Below are positions 23,640-31,370 of a DNA stretch of 64,000 bases, piece after piece. Positions within the stretch are counted from its first letter, which is position 1; every line of letters starts with the position of its first letter. The DNA comes from Actinocatenispora sp963805605 (lineage in GTDB: Bacteria; Actinomycetota; Actinomycetes; Mycobacteriales; Micromonosporaceae), in contig CAWDUX010000002.1 in the NCBI GenBank assembly GCA_963805605.1, positions 682,001 to 746,000 on the forward strand, in the 5' to 3' direction. Made by a program: the position numbers and the translations under genes. The notes under the pieces are model-generated. The model searched no databases and was not told the origin of the DNA. It worked only from the letters and a program-made list of their open reading frames with translations.

Positions 23640-25615
23640 ATGTGCGGACTGCTCACCTTCGTCAGCGCCCACGGCATCGCGGGTGTGCATCGCGAGAAGA
23701 TCGCCGACGCTCTGGAGAACATCCACCACCGCGGGCCCGACGATGCCGGGGTGGAGACCTTCGGCGACTCCCCGGGCGGCGATGTGGTGTGCGGCTTCAA
23801 GCGGCTGTCGTTCATCGACGTGGCGCACAGCCATCAGCCCCTGCGCTATCTGCGACCGTTACCTGATCACCTTCAACGGTGAGATCTACAACTACATCGA
23901 GCTGCGCGAACAGCTCATGCGCGAGTGCGGCGCGGTGTTCGCGACCGACGGTGACGGCGAGGTCATCGTCGCCGGCTACCACCACTGGGGCGATCGAGGC
24001 GCTGCGCCGGCTGCGCGGCATGTTCGCCTTCGTGATCTGGGACAAGGCGGAACGTCGGGCCTTCGGCGCCCGCGACCCGTTCGGCATCAAGCCGCTGTTC
24101 TACCTGCAGACCACTGACGGCCTCTACCTGGCCAGCGAGAAGAAGGCGCTGATGCCGTTCGCGCCGGCAGCCTGGGCGGGCGACGCGGGCATCGACCACG
24201 GCCAACCTGTCGCACTACCTGACCCTGCAGTACGTGCCCGAGCCGACCACGCTGCACAACGGTATCAGCCGGGTCGAGTGCGGGCGAGTCCTTCACCTAC
24301 CGCCCGGGCGAACCGATCCAGCTGTCGCCGCTACTACCGGGCCGACTTCCGACCCGCGCCGGTCTCCGACGAGGAGGCGCTGTACAAGCGGATCCGAGGA
24401 GACGCTGCGGGAGAGCGTCCGGCTGCACATGCGCTCTGACGTGCCGGTCGGGCTCGTTCCTGTCCTCCGGCATCGACTCCACCGCCGTGGTGGCTCTGGC
24501 CCGGGAGTTCAACCCGAACATCCTGACCTTCACGGTCGGCTACGACGTACCGGGATACTCCGAGATCGACGTGGCGGCCAGGACTCCGCGCAGCATCTGG
24601 GTGTGACCAGCTGATCCCGACGAAGATCGGGCCGCAGGACATGATGGAGCGCTGCCCCAGCATCGTCTGGCACCTGGACGATCCGGTCGCCGATCCGGCG
24701 CTGGTGCCGCTGTACTTCGTGGCCAAGAAGGCGGCCGAGCACGTCACCGTGGTGCTGTCCGGCGAGGGTGCCGACGAGTTCTTCGGCGGCTACACCATCT
24801 ACCGGGAACCGCTGTCGCTCGAGAGCGTCACGGCCTGCCGATGCCGGACAACATCAAGCGCCGGCTGCGGTCAGTGGCCAAGCGTGATGCCCGAGGGCGT
24901 CAAGGGCAAGAGCTTCCTCGATCGGGGCACCACGCCGTTGGAGGAGCGTTACTACGGCAACGCCCGGATCTTCACCGAGGAGGAGAAGCAGCCGGCTGAT
25001 GCGCCACTACGACCCGTCGGTGCGCTACACCGACGTGACCGCGCCGATCTGTACGCCGAGTGCGCGCGACCTCGACGACGTGACCAAGATGCAGTACATC
25101 GACCTGTACACCTGGCTGCGCGGCGACATCCTGGTCAAGGCGGACCGGATGTCGATGGCGCACTCGCTGGAGGTCCGGGTGCCGTTCCTGGACCCGGAGG
25201 TGTTCGAACGTCGCCGCCAGTATCCCGGTCGACCTGAAGGTGCCGCTGCGCGGCAACGCACACCAAGTACGCGATGCGCCAGGCGATGCGCAACGTCGTA
25301 CCGCCGGCGATCGTGAACCGGCGCAAGCTGGGCTTCCCGACACCCGACCCGGGTCTGGCTGAGGAACGACATGTACGAGTGGGCCGGCCAACATCCTGGC
25401 CCGCTCCGCCGCCGGGGAGCTGCATTGACCTGGCGTATGTCCGTAAGCTGCTCGACGCACACCGTAAGGGCGAGGCCGACAACAGCCGCAAGGTCTGGAC
25501 CGTACTGGTCTTCTGCGTGTGGCATGCGATCTTCGTGGAGCGCTCGATCGACCCACGGCCCAAGCCGGCCGAGTCCGCGCTGCTCACCAAGCCCGTGATG
25601 CAACGCATCTCGTGA
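23640..25615 (+). CDS. asnB: Asparagine synthetase (glutamine-hydrolysing), frame interrupted by indels
   Basis: About 650 aa when frames are joined. MCGLLTF gives the N-terminal Cys nucleophile of the class II amidotransferase domain; LITFNGEIYNYIEL and GRxMFAF-type GMFAFVIWD follow. The synthetase domain has SGIDSTAVVALA (P-loop), LSGEGADEFFGGY and ILVKADRMSMAHSLEVRVPFLDPEVF. At least ten indels are visible: extra bases near 23850, 23992, 24196, 24279, 24328, 24395 and 24453, and missing C in CCC runs near 24577 and 24617. Flanking genes are clean, so consensus error is more likely than decay. The beta-helix gene starts 10 nt after its stop. Confidence 0.88.
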
Positions 25616-25625
25616 CGCCCGACCC

Positions 25626-26225
25626 ATGAGGACCGAAGACGCTCGCGCCGCAGCCGGCTATCTCCCGGCCGCGGTGTTGTCGGACGCCTTTCCCGGGGCT
25701 CTGGTGCTGGACCCGGCATCGACGATGGTCTCGCCCGGGGTCCGGATCGATCCCGGCGCTGTTCTCTATCCGGGCGTGGTTTTGCGCGCCACCGGTGGGG
25801 AGATCGTGATCGGTCCCGGGACACAACTGTGGCCCGGGACCCGGGTGCTCGCCGGTCAGGAGGCGAGTGTCCGCATGGGTGCCGACTGTCTGTGTGAGGG
25901 CGGTGTCGCGGTCCGCGCTGACCGGCCCGGTGGCATGGTGTGGATCGGAGACTCCTGCCGGCTCAGCAATGGCGTGGAGCTGATCGCGGACAGTACCCTC
26001 GGCGCGGGTGCGCAGATCCTCGGCCGAATTGTCGCTGTCGGAGTCGAACTGGCCGCCGGTGACCCGTTCACCGGTCCGGACCCGGACGCCCGGGCGGCGG
26101 TGCTCAAGGGTTTCGGTACCGCCCGCGGCCTGAGGCTGGGTGTGGGCGAGGTGGTGAACGGCGTTGGGGACTTCGGTGCCGCGCCGGTCGAGCGCCAACT
26201 CGCCTACCACCCGCGGCCTCAGTAG
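25626..26225 (+). CDS. Left-handed beta-helix (hexapeptide-repeat) protein
   Basis: 199 aa. Hexapeptide-like turns run through most of the protein, for example VSPGVRIDPGAVLYPGVV, IVIGPGTQLWPGTRV and GVELIADSTLGAGAQI (about residues 35-145), as in acyltransferases and gamma-carbonic anhydrases. No catalytic His of the xenobiotic acetyltransferases or of carbonic anhydrase is evident; few His residues occur. It begins 10 nt after asnB and is probably co-transcribed. A GlmU-like uridyl domain is absent. The function is unknown. Confidence 0.75.
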   Translation: MRTEDARAAAGYLPAAVLSDAFPGALVLDPASTMVSPGVRIDPGAVLYPGVVLRATGGEIVIGPGTQLWPGTRVLAGQEASVRMGADCLCEGGVAVRADRPGGMVWIGDSCRLSNGVELIADSTLGAGAQILGRIVAVGVELAAGDPFTGPDPDARAAVLKGFGTARGLRLGVGEVVNGVGDFGAAPVERQLAYHPRPQ

Positions 26226-26593
26226 CGTTCGACCAGGGCCTCGCGGCCCGGAGGCGGATCGTAGCTCTCCGGCCAGAAGTCGGTGACCGAGGTGATCAGG
26301 CCGGCGGGGTCGAACTCGAAGAAGGTCACCGCCTGCTGGGTCCCGCCGTCGAGGGTGAAGGTGGTCTGACTGACCGCGCGGTCGCCGTCCACCAGCACCT
26401 GGTCCAGGGTGAGATGCCAGTCGCCCGGGTATTGCTGGTTGAAGCGCAGGTAGTCGTCCCGGCCGTGGACGCGTTCCCGGGTCTGCGGCAGGTCATAGCG
26501 GACGCCGGTGGCGATCACCGAGGCGAACGTCTCCCAGTCGCGGGCATCGGCACTCATCCAGTAGCGGTGGACGGTCGTGCTGTGGCTCGTCAT
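26219..26593 (-). CDS. SnoaL-like/NTF2-fold protein
   Basis: 124 aa. The pattern HRYWMSADARDWETFASVI...VRYDLPQTRERVHGRDDYLRF...FFEFDPAGLITSVTDFWPE is that of the SnoaL_2 polyketide cyclase/ketosteroid isomerase fold. It may be an enzyme or a small-ligand binder. Its 3' end overlaps the convergent beta-helix gene by 7 bp. No biosynthetic cluster is nearby. Confidence 0.8.
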   Translation of the reverse strand: MTSHSTTVHRYWMSADARDWETFASVIATGVRYDLPQTRERVHGRDDYLRFNQQYPGDWHLTLDQVLVDGDRAVSQTTFTLDGGTQQAVTFFEFDPAGLITSVTDFWPESYDPPPGREALVERY

Positions 26594-26676
26594 GCGAAGG
26601 ACCCTATGCCCGTCCTCCGACAGCTCCCGTTCGTTCGGTGCCGACAGGCGATCGCCGACACCGAACGGAAACCGGA

Positions 26677-26898
26677 TCAGGCGGCGGAGGGGGCGGGTGT
26701 CCGGCCGGGCGCCGGGGTCGGTTCCGGGCTGTCCGGCCGGTACCAGGTACGCATCGTCGCGGTGCTCACCTGGTGTCGGTACACCCGTCCGCAGGCGCAG
26801 CGGATGTAGGCGATGACGCCTTCAGAGGTGGTGTGCCGCGACACGAGCTGGCAGTGGCCCGGTTCGGGGCGGTGGCAGTACTGGCATTCGATGGTCAT
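26677..26898 (-). CDS. Small zinc-ribbon-like protein
   Basis: 73 aa. Cys pairs CQYC and RCACGR with additional His/Cys in EPGHCQL suggest a treble-clef or zinc-ribbon site. The C-terminus is a Pro-rich tail. The ATG at 26898 has GAGGA upstream, giving MTIECQYCHRPEPGHCQL. No partner is obvious; it is divergent from the LysR gene at 27001. Confidence 0.65.
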   Translation of the reverse strand: MTIECQYCHRPEPGHCQLVSRHTTSEGVIAYIRCACGRVYRHQVSTATMRTWYRPDSPEPTPAPGRTPAPSAA

Positions 26899-26952
26899 GG
26901 CGGTCCTCGCGGAAGTCACCGGCTGGTCAGGAAAAGTCTGCGCCGTAAATCG

Positions 26953-26973
26953 TTGAATTTCAATTCACGAATT
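26953..26973. promoter_or_regulatory. AT-rich operator/promoter region of LysR gene
   Basis: Two overlapping dyads, TTGAATTTCAA (26953-26963) and AATTCACGAATT (26962-26973), lie in a roughly 60-bp AT-rich island immediately upstream of the LysR gene. The island differs sharply from the surrounding GC-rich DNA. Autoregulation and control of the divergent zinc-ribbon gene are possible. Confidence 0.5.
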
Positions 26974-27000
26974 TTGAATTTATCGTGTAGTAATAGCTAC

Positions 27001-27945
27001 ATGATCGACATTCGCCGTCTCCAAGTCGTCCGGATGATCGCCAGGTACGGCGGCGTGACCGCCGCGGCAGACGCCCTGCACCTCACCCCATCCGCAGTAT
27101 CTCAGCAGGTCAAGCAGCTATCTCGGGAACTCGGCGTGACGCTGCTGGAGCCCCGGGGGCGGGGTGTGCGGCTGACTCCGGCGGCCCGGGTCCTGCTCCG
27201 CAACGCAGACCAGTTGGCGGCCTCCTGGGAGCGGGCCGTGACAGAAATCGCACACTATGCTGACGGCGAGTCCGGCGAGCTGCGACTGTGCGGATTCCCT
27301 ACCTCGATCGTCAGCCTGCTGGCACCGGCGGTCGCGTTGCTGCGCGCCCGGCACCCGGAGATGGTGGTCAGCGTGACGGAGGCCGAACTGGCCGAAGGCT
27401 ACGACCTCGTACTGGCAGGCGACGCGGACATCGCCGTCGTGGTGCCGACCGTCGACGCGCCCACTGGCAGCGAGGATTCCAAGTTCGACCTGGCCCGTCT
27501 GCTCGACGAGGTTCAGGACCTGCTGCTGCCGGCCGATCATCCGCTGGCCGGCCGGGAGTCGTTGGATCTGGCCGAGGCGTCCGACGAACCCTGGATCGTC
27601 GGCAACCCGGGGCGTTCGCATCATCAGCAGCTGGTCCTGGTCGCCTGTGCCGCAGCCGGGTTCGCTCCGCACATCGCGCACCGGGTGACCGACTGGCCCG
27701 CGGTCGCGGCGCTGGTCGGTCGGGGGTTCGGGGTGTCACTGATTCCCCGGATGACCCACCTGCCGGCGCAGGAAGGCACCGTGCGGATCCCGCTGCGCGG
27801 CACCACCGCACCGTTGCGCCGGGTCCTGACCTGCATACGCCGGGGCAGCCGGGACCAGCCCCTGATCGCCCGGGGCCTGGCCGCGCTGTCTGAGGTTGCC
27901 GGCGCCGAGGAACTGCACGGGCGCTCCGCCGCCAGCCTGCAGTGA
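27001..27945 (+). CDS. LysR-family regulator
   Basis: 314 aa. The HTH lies in MIDIRRLQVVRMIARYGGVTAAADALHLTPSAVSQQVKQL (residues 1-40), followed by EPRGRGVRLTPAARVLL and a substrate-binding domain. This is the actinobacterial type with SAVSQQV. No ribosome site is seen before the ATG, but an AT-rich region with dyads ends directly at it. Its targets are unknown. Confidence 0.92.
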   Translation: MIDIRRLQVVRMIARYGGVTAAADALHLTPSAVSQQVKQLSRELGVTLLEPRGRGVRLTPAARVLLRNADQLAASWERAVTEIAHYADGESGELRLCGFPTSIVSLLAPAVALLRARHPEMVVSVTEAELAEGYDLVLAGDADIAVVVPTVDAPTGSEDSKFDLARLLDEVQDLLLPADHPLAGRESLDLAEASDEPWIVGNPGRSHHQQLVLVACAAAGFAPHIAHRVTDWPAVAALVGRGFGVSLIPRMTHLPAQEGTVRIPLRGTTAPLRRVLTCIRRGSRDQPLIARGLAALSEVAGAEELHGRSAASLQ

Positions 27946-27958
27946 GCGCCCGTACGGC

Positions 27959-28783
27959 TCAGCTGCGGTGGGACAGCTCGGCGTAGCCGCGCGCGACTGC
28001 GGTACGTCGGGTGGCCTGATCGAACGGACCGGCTTCGGCGATACGGTCCACCTCTGCGCCGGCCGCGTGACCCTCCCGGATCCGCTGGGCCAGTTCGGCC
28101 AGTTCGGCGTGCTGCGCGCGGGCGAAGTCGGCATCCACCACGGCCCCGTGCCCCGGCACCACCGGGCCAGTGAGCGAGGGGAGCAGCACGGCCATGGTCT
28201 GCGCCCAGGCCAGCGGGAACGAGTCGTCGAAGTTCGGCGGGCCGCCCTGTTCGACCAGGTCACCGGCCACGGTGAGCTCCACGTCCGGCACCTGGACCAC
28301 CAGGTCGCCGTCGGTGTGTCCGCGTCCGGCGTGGCGCAGCCAGACCTGCCGACCACCGATGTCGAGCGTGGTGCTGTCCTGAACCAGGTGGTCGGGTTGG
28401 CGGATCCGGACCAAGGGCAGTTCGGCGGCGAACGTGGGGTGCAACGATGCGTACGTTTCGACGGCCTGCGACACGATCGTCGCCGGGTCACCGCTCAGCC
28501 GGCGGGCCGCTTCCGGATGGGCGTACACCGTGCCTTGCGGGCCGGCCAGGGTGTCGTTGCCGAAGCAGTGGTCGAAGTGGTGGTGGGTGTTGACCACCGC
28601 GAAGTCCCGTACGCCGAGGCTGTTCAGCCCGTCCGCGAGTTCGGTCGCCTGCTCCCGGGTGGCCAGCGAATCCACCACCAGTGCACGGCCGTCGCCGAGG
28701 ATCACGGTGACGTTGACGTCGAGTACCGGGTAGCGCAACACGTGTACGCCGGCCGCAACCTCGCGCCAGACGGCGTCGGTCAT
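27959..28783 (-). CDS. Metallo-beta-lactamase-fold hydrolase
   Basis: 274 aa. Metal ligands: VVNTHHHFDHCFGN (HxHxDH), GRGHTDGDLVV (third-site His), GDLVEQG (bridging Asp) and PGHGAVV (final His). It resembles class B lactamase/quinone-protein-relay (SoxH-like) hydrolases. It is translationally coupled (ATGA overlap) to the FlK-like thioesterase upstream, so the two may act on one acyl-CoA or ester pathway; this is inference. Confidence 0.88.
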   Translation of the reverse strand: MTDAVWREVAAGVHVLRYPVLDVNVTVILGDGRALVVDSLATREQATELADGLNSLGVRDFAVVNTHHHFDHCFGNDTLAGPQGTVYAHPEAARRLSGDPATIVSQAVETYASLHPTFAAELPLVRIRQPDHLVQDSTTLDIGGRQVWLRHAGRGHTDGDLVVQVPDVELTVAGDLVEQGGPPNFDDSFPLAWAQTMAVLLPSLTGPVVPGHGAVVDADFARAQHAELAELAQRIREGHAAGAEVDRIAEAGPFDQATRRTAVARGYAELSHRS

Positions 28784-29250
28784 GAGGCGCTCCCGCCGGT
28801 GGGCGCGGGCTGCTGGGCACCCGGCGGTGCCGACGCGCCGTCGGTCGCCGACGACCCCTCTGCAGGAGGGGGCGTCAGTGCCTTCTCGACGAACCGGTGC
28901 CGGTCCAGGACCACCCGCTCGACCACCCCGGAGGCGATCACCCGCGAGCCGTCGTAGAGCGCGACGTCGAAGCTGAGTTCGCGTCCCTCCACGGTGGCCA
29001 GCCGGGCTACCGCGACCACGGTACGGCCGATCGGCGTGGGTAGCTTGTGTACCAGCTCCACCCGGGTGCCGACCGTGGTCAGTTCGCCGGACAGGCTGGT
29101 CTTGGTGGCCAGCACGGTGGCGGCCTCGGCGAGGGCCAGTGCGCGGGGGGTGGCAAGTACCGGCACCTCGCCGGACCCGAGGGTCTGCGCGGTGTCGGCA
29201 TCGGTGACGGTCAGTTCGACCCGGGCGGTGAGACCGGGGGACAGGTCCAT
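28780..29250 (-). CDS. FlK-like hotdog thioesterase
   Basis: 156 aa. From the ATG at 29250, Thr34, Glu42 and His68 have exactly the spacing of the FlK catalytic triad (Thr42/Glu50/His76), in VLATPRALALAEAATV and RVELVHKLPTP. The hydrophobic Phe gate that makes FlK fluoroacetyl-CoA-specific is not conserved (Glu at the position of Phe36 by simple offset). The C-terminal 28 residues are a Pro/Ser/Ala tail. Probably a general acyl-CoA thioesterase. It overlaps the MBL gene by ATGA. Confidence 0.82.
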   Translation of the reverse strand: MDLSPGLTARVELTVTDADTAQTLGSGEVPVLATPRALALAEAATVLATKTSLSGELTTVGTRVELVHKLPTPIGRTVVAVARLATVEGRELSFDVALYDGSRVIASGVVERVVLDRHRFVEKALTPPPAEGSSATDGASAPPGAQQPAPTGGSAS

Positions 29251-29440
29251 ACAGACAGGGTACTGAGCGCACGCTGCCCGCACCGCCTGGTGTTGATCAC
29301 GACTCGGGAAGCATCCCGGACGGGTCGGCGGGCATGCCCGCAGCACAATTCCGACCTTGCCGCACGCTGCCGCCGGACCGGCCCGCTAAAGTGAGCGGCC
29401 GGCAGAAGTGAACACCGGGTGTAACCATGTTGGAGGATCG

Positions 29441-30559
29441 ATGGCGGACGCCCCACCACAGGCTGAACATGGTCGCGGGGAGACTCCCTCGCGCCGTCGC
29501 CGGATGGTTGGCGTCGCGTTGTTCGTCCTGGTGTTCGTCGTGTGGACGCTCACGGTCGGGATGCCCACCGACCCTGTCCTGGCCTGCATCTGGCTCTGGG
29601 TGCTTACCATCGCCTGGAACAACCACCGGCACTGGACGCACCATCTGCGGTTCGCCCGCGACTGGGCACCCGTTCTGCTGTTCCTGCTGCTGTACTCCTA
29701 CAGCCGGGGTTGGGCCTACACCGACCACACCGTGCCGCACCTGTACGAGATGGTGGCGCTGGACCACGCGATCTTCGGCGTCACCCCGACGGTCTGGCTG
29801 CAACAGCACCTGTACGACCCGGCGCACATCTATCCGTGGGACGTGGCGGTCAGTTTCGTCTACTTCTCCCACTTCGTGACCACGTACGTGGTGGCCGCCG
29901 TGCTGTGGCTGCGCAACCGCTCGCACTGGGCGGCCTTCATGCGACGCTGGATGCTGCTCACCTTCGCAGGGCTGGCCACCTACATCCTGTATCCGGCGGC
30001 GCCGCCGTGGTGGGCGGCCAGGTACGGCCTGATCGACCCGGTCGCCCGGATCTCCAGCCGTGGCTGGAACGCGATCGGGCTGCATGGTGCCGGTAACATG
30101 CTCAACCACGCCCAACTGGGCGCCAACCCGGTCGCCGCGATGCCGTCCCTGCACTTCGCGTTCTCGCTGTGTGTCGCCGCGTTCTTCTTCACCCGGGTAC
30201 GGAAGCGGTGGATCCCGCTGCTGGCGCTCTACCCGCTGGCCATGGCCTTCACCCTGAGTTACACGGGCGAGCATCACGTCACGGACATGATTGCCGGCGC
30301 GCTCTACGTCCTGGCCAGTTTCCTGGTGGTCGCGGTGGCCGAACGGCTCTGGCGTGGCTACCGCGCCACCCATCCGCGCCGGACGACCGGGCGGCCGAAG
30401 GCCAGCACCGGGCCGGCTGAGCTGTCCGGGTCGGCCGAGCCGGCGGTCGGGGCGCCGAGCCCGATGGGCGCTCAGAAACCCGGTGTCGACGAGCAGCCAT
30501 CCGGTGCCGGGGCCCCGGCACCGGTCGGGCCGGACGGGCCGGGAGCACGCCGACGCTGA
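29441..30559 (+). CDS. PAP2/AUR1-type membrane phosphatase or phosphotransferase
   Basis: 372 aa, at least six hydrophobic helices between residues about 25 and 280. The PAP2 motifs are GANPVAAMPSLHFAFSLC (Ser-His) and GEHHVTDMIAGALYV (His/Asp). The layout matches bacterial inositol-phosphoceramide-synthase-like enzymes acting on lipid phosphates. The last 80 residues are Pro/Ala/Gly-rich and probably disordered. GGAGG lies 4 nt before the ATG at 29441. Confidence 0.88.
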   Translation: MADAPPQAEHGRGETPSRRRRMVGVALFVLVFVVWTLTVGMPTDPVLACIWLWVLTIAWNNHRHWTHHLRFARDWAPVLLFLLLYSYSRGWAYTDHTVPHLYEMVALDHAIFGVTPTVWLQQHLYDPAHIYPWDVAVSFVYFSHFVTTYVVAAVLWLRNRSHWAAFMRRWMLLTFAGLATYILYPAAPPWWAARYGLIDPVARISSRGWNAIGLHGAGNMLNHAQLGANPVAAMPSLHFAFSLCVAAFFFTRVRKRWIPLLALYPLAMAFTLSYTGEHHVTDMIAGALYVLASFLVVAVAERLWRGYRATHPRRTTGRPKASTGPAELSGSAEPAVGAPSPMGAQKPGVDEQPSGAGAPAPVGPDGPGARRR

Positions 30560-30571
30560 TCGACAGGTGAC

Positions 30572-30796
30572 CTACCCGGGTCCGTCGGCGGTGGGCACCG
30601 GGTCGGTCTCGCGCAGGAAGCCCCGTACGGACAGAAAGTCCGACAGTGCCTGCCGATGGTCCGGGCAGCTCATCCAGGTCTTGCGCCGCTCATCGGTGTG
30701 CAGCCGCGGATTGTTCCACCGCAGCGCCCAGACGGCCGGCTGCCGGCATCCCTTCGCCGAGCAGACCGGAGGCAATGTCACATCACGTCCACCCAC
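30572..30796 (-). CDS. Small conserved actinobacterial protein, CxxxxC/CPDH type
   Basis: 74 aa. PPVCSAKGCRQPAVWALRWNN and TWMSCPDHRQALSDFL contain Cys/His pairs that could bind zinc; I recall this short family as widespread in actinomycetes, often annotated as hypothetical. It is convergent with the PAP2 gene, 12 bp apart. The function is unknown. Confidence 0.75.
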   Translation of the reverse strand: MGGRDVTLPPVCSAKGCRQPAVWALRWNNPRLHTDERRKTWMSCPDHRQALSDFLSVRGFLRETDPVPTADGPG

Positions 30797-30877
30797 CCGG
30801 TCAGCCTGCCACGCGGCTCATCTTGCGACGCGGTGCGGTCCGGCGACCAGCTGGCCCGGTGGTGGACACGGCTCCGC

Positions 30878-30982
30878 GAGGCGGAAGGACCAGAGGCAGA
30901 AGGACCAGAGGCAGAAGGACCAGAGGCAGAAGGACCAGAGGCAGAAGGACCAGAGGCAGAAGGACCAGAGGCAGAAGGACCA
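30878..30982. repeat. 15-bp tandem repeat, seven units
   Basis: The unit GAGGCAGAAGGACCA is repeated seven times; the first unit differs by one base (G for A at 30883), the remaining six are identical, and a four-base partial unit follows. Near-perfect identity suggests recent slippage expansion. Confidence 0.95.
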
Positions 30983-31028
30983 GAGGATGCGGCCGCAGAG
31001 CTATCCGGCCGGGCCACCATACAGAAGA

Positions 31029-31064
31029 GTCGCCGGGCGACCACGGGGGAAGCCGCCCGGCGAC
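31029..31064. terminator. Hairpin, possible terminator
   Basis: GTCGCCGGGCG / CGCCCGGCGAC, perfect 11-bp arms with a 14-nt loop. No U-run. It is too far (about 230 bp) from the small gene at 30572-30796, and upstream of it, to end a known transcript, so its role is uncertain. Confidence 0.35.
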
Positions 31065-31260
31065 GTATCAATGGTACACACGAGCCAGAGGCGGTTGTCT
31101 ACCCGACAGCGGGCATGCGACCAGTAAAATCCTGTTGTTTCTGCCCGCTCGTCCGGCGGTGTGGATGCCGTTTCCCCGCGCTATCGAAGGAACCTTGGGT
31201 TCCGACCGGCTATGTACCCGCCCAGCGGGTACCGGGTCGGTCGTGCGACGCTTGGAGTTG

Positions 31261-31279
31261 CAAGCGTGCGACACGCTTG
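31261..31279. promoter_or_regulatory. Palindromic operator candidate upstream of moxR operon
   Basis: CAAGCGTG-CGA-CACGCTTG is a perfect 8-bp inverted repeat about 90 bp before the moxR start. A partial copy of its neighbourhood (GTGCGAC..GCTTGG.GTTGC) occurs twice in tandem across 31242-31286. Confidence 0.5.
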
Positions 31280-31370
31280 GGGTTGCCGAGGCGCGGTCCT
31301 GACCGCGGCGACACGGTCCGGCGTACGGTCCGTGAGGCAGCACCGCAGCCAGATGTGCCGTGGAGGTCAG

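Larger units (their letters stand above)
30797..31370. other. Non-coding interval with tandem repeat and hairpins
   Basis: About 570 bp without a convincing gene. It holds the 15-bp tandem repeat (30878-30982), a terminator-like hairpin (31029-31064), an AT-rich spot with TAAAAT at 31125, and a 19-bp palindrome (31261-31279) ahead of moxR. All frames through the repeat stay open only because the unit length is divisible by three. Confidence 0.6.

Noticed and set aside
23640..25615. Programmed frameshifting in asnB.
   Set aside because: There are ten or more shifts without a common slippery sequence; programmed shifts are single and localised.
30878..30982. CRISPR array.
   Set aside because: Units are contiguous with no spacers and no cas genes are present.
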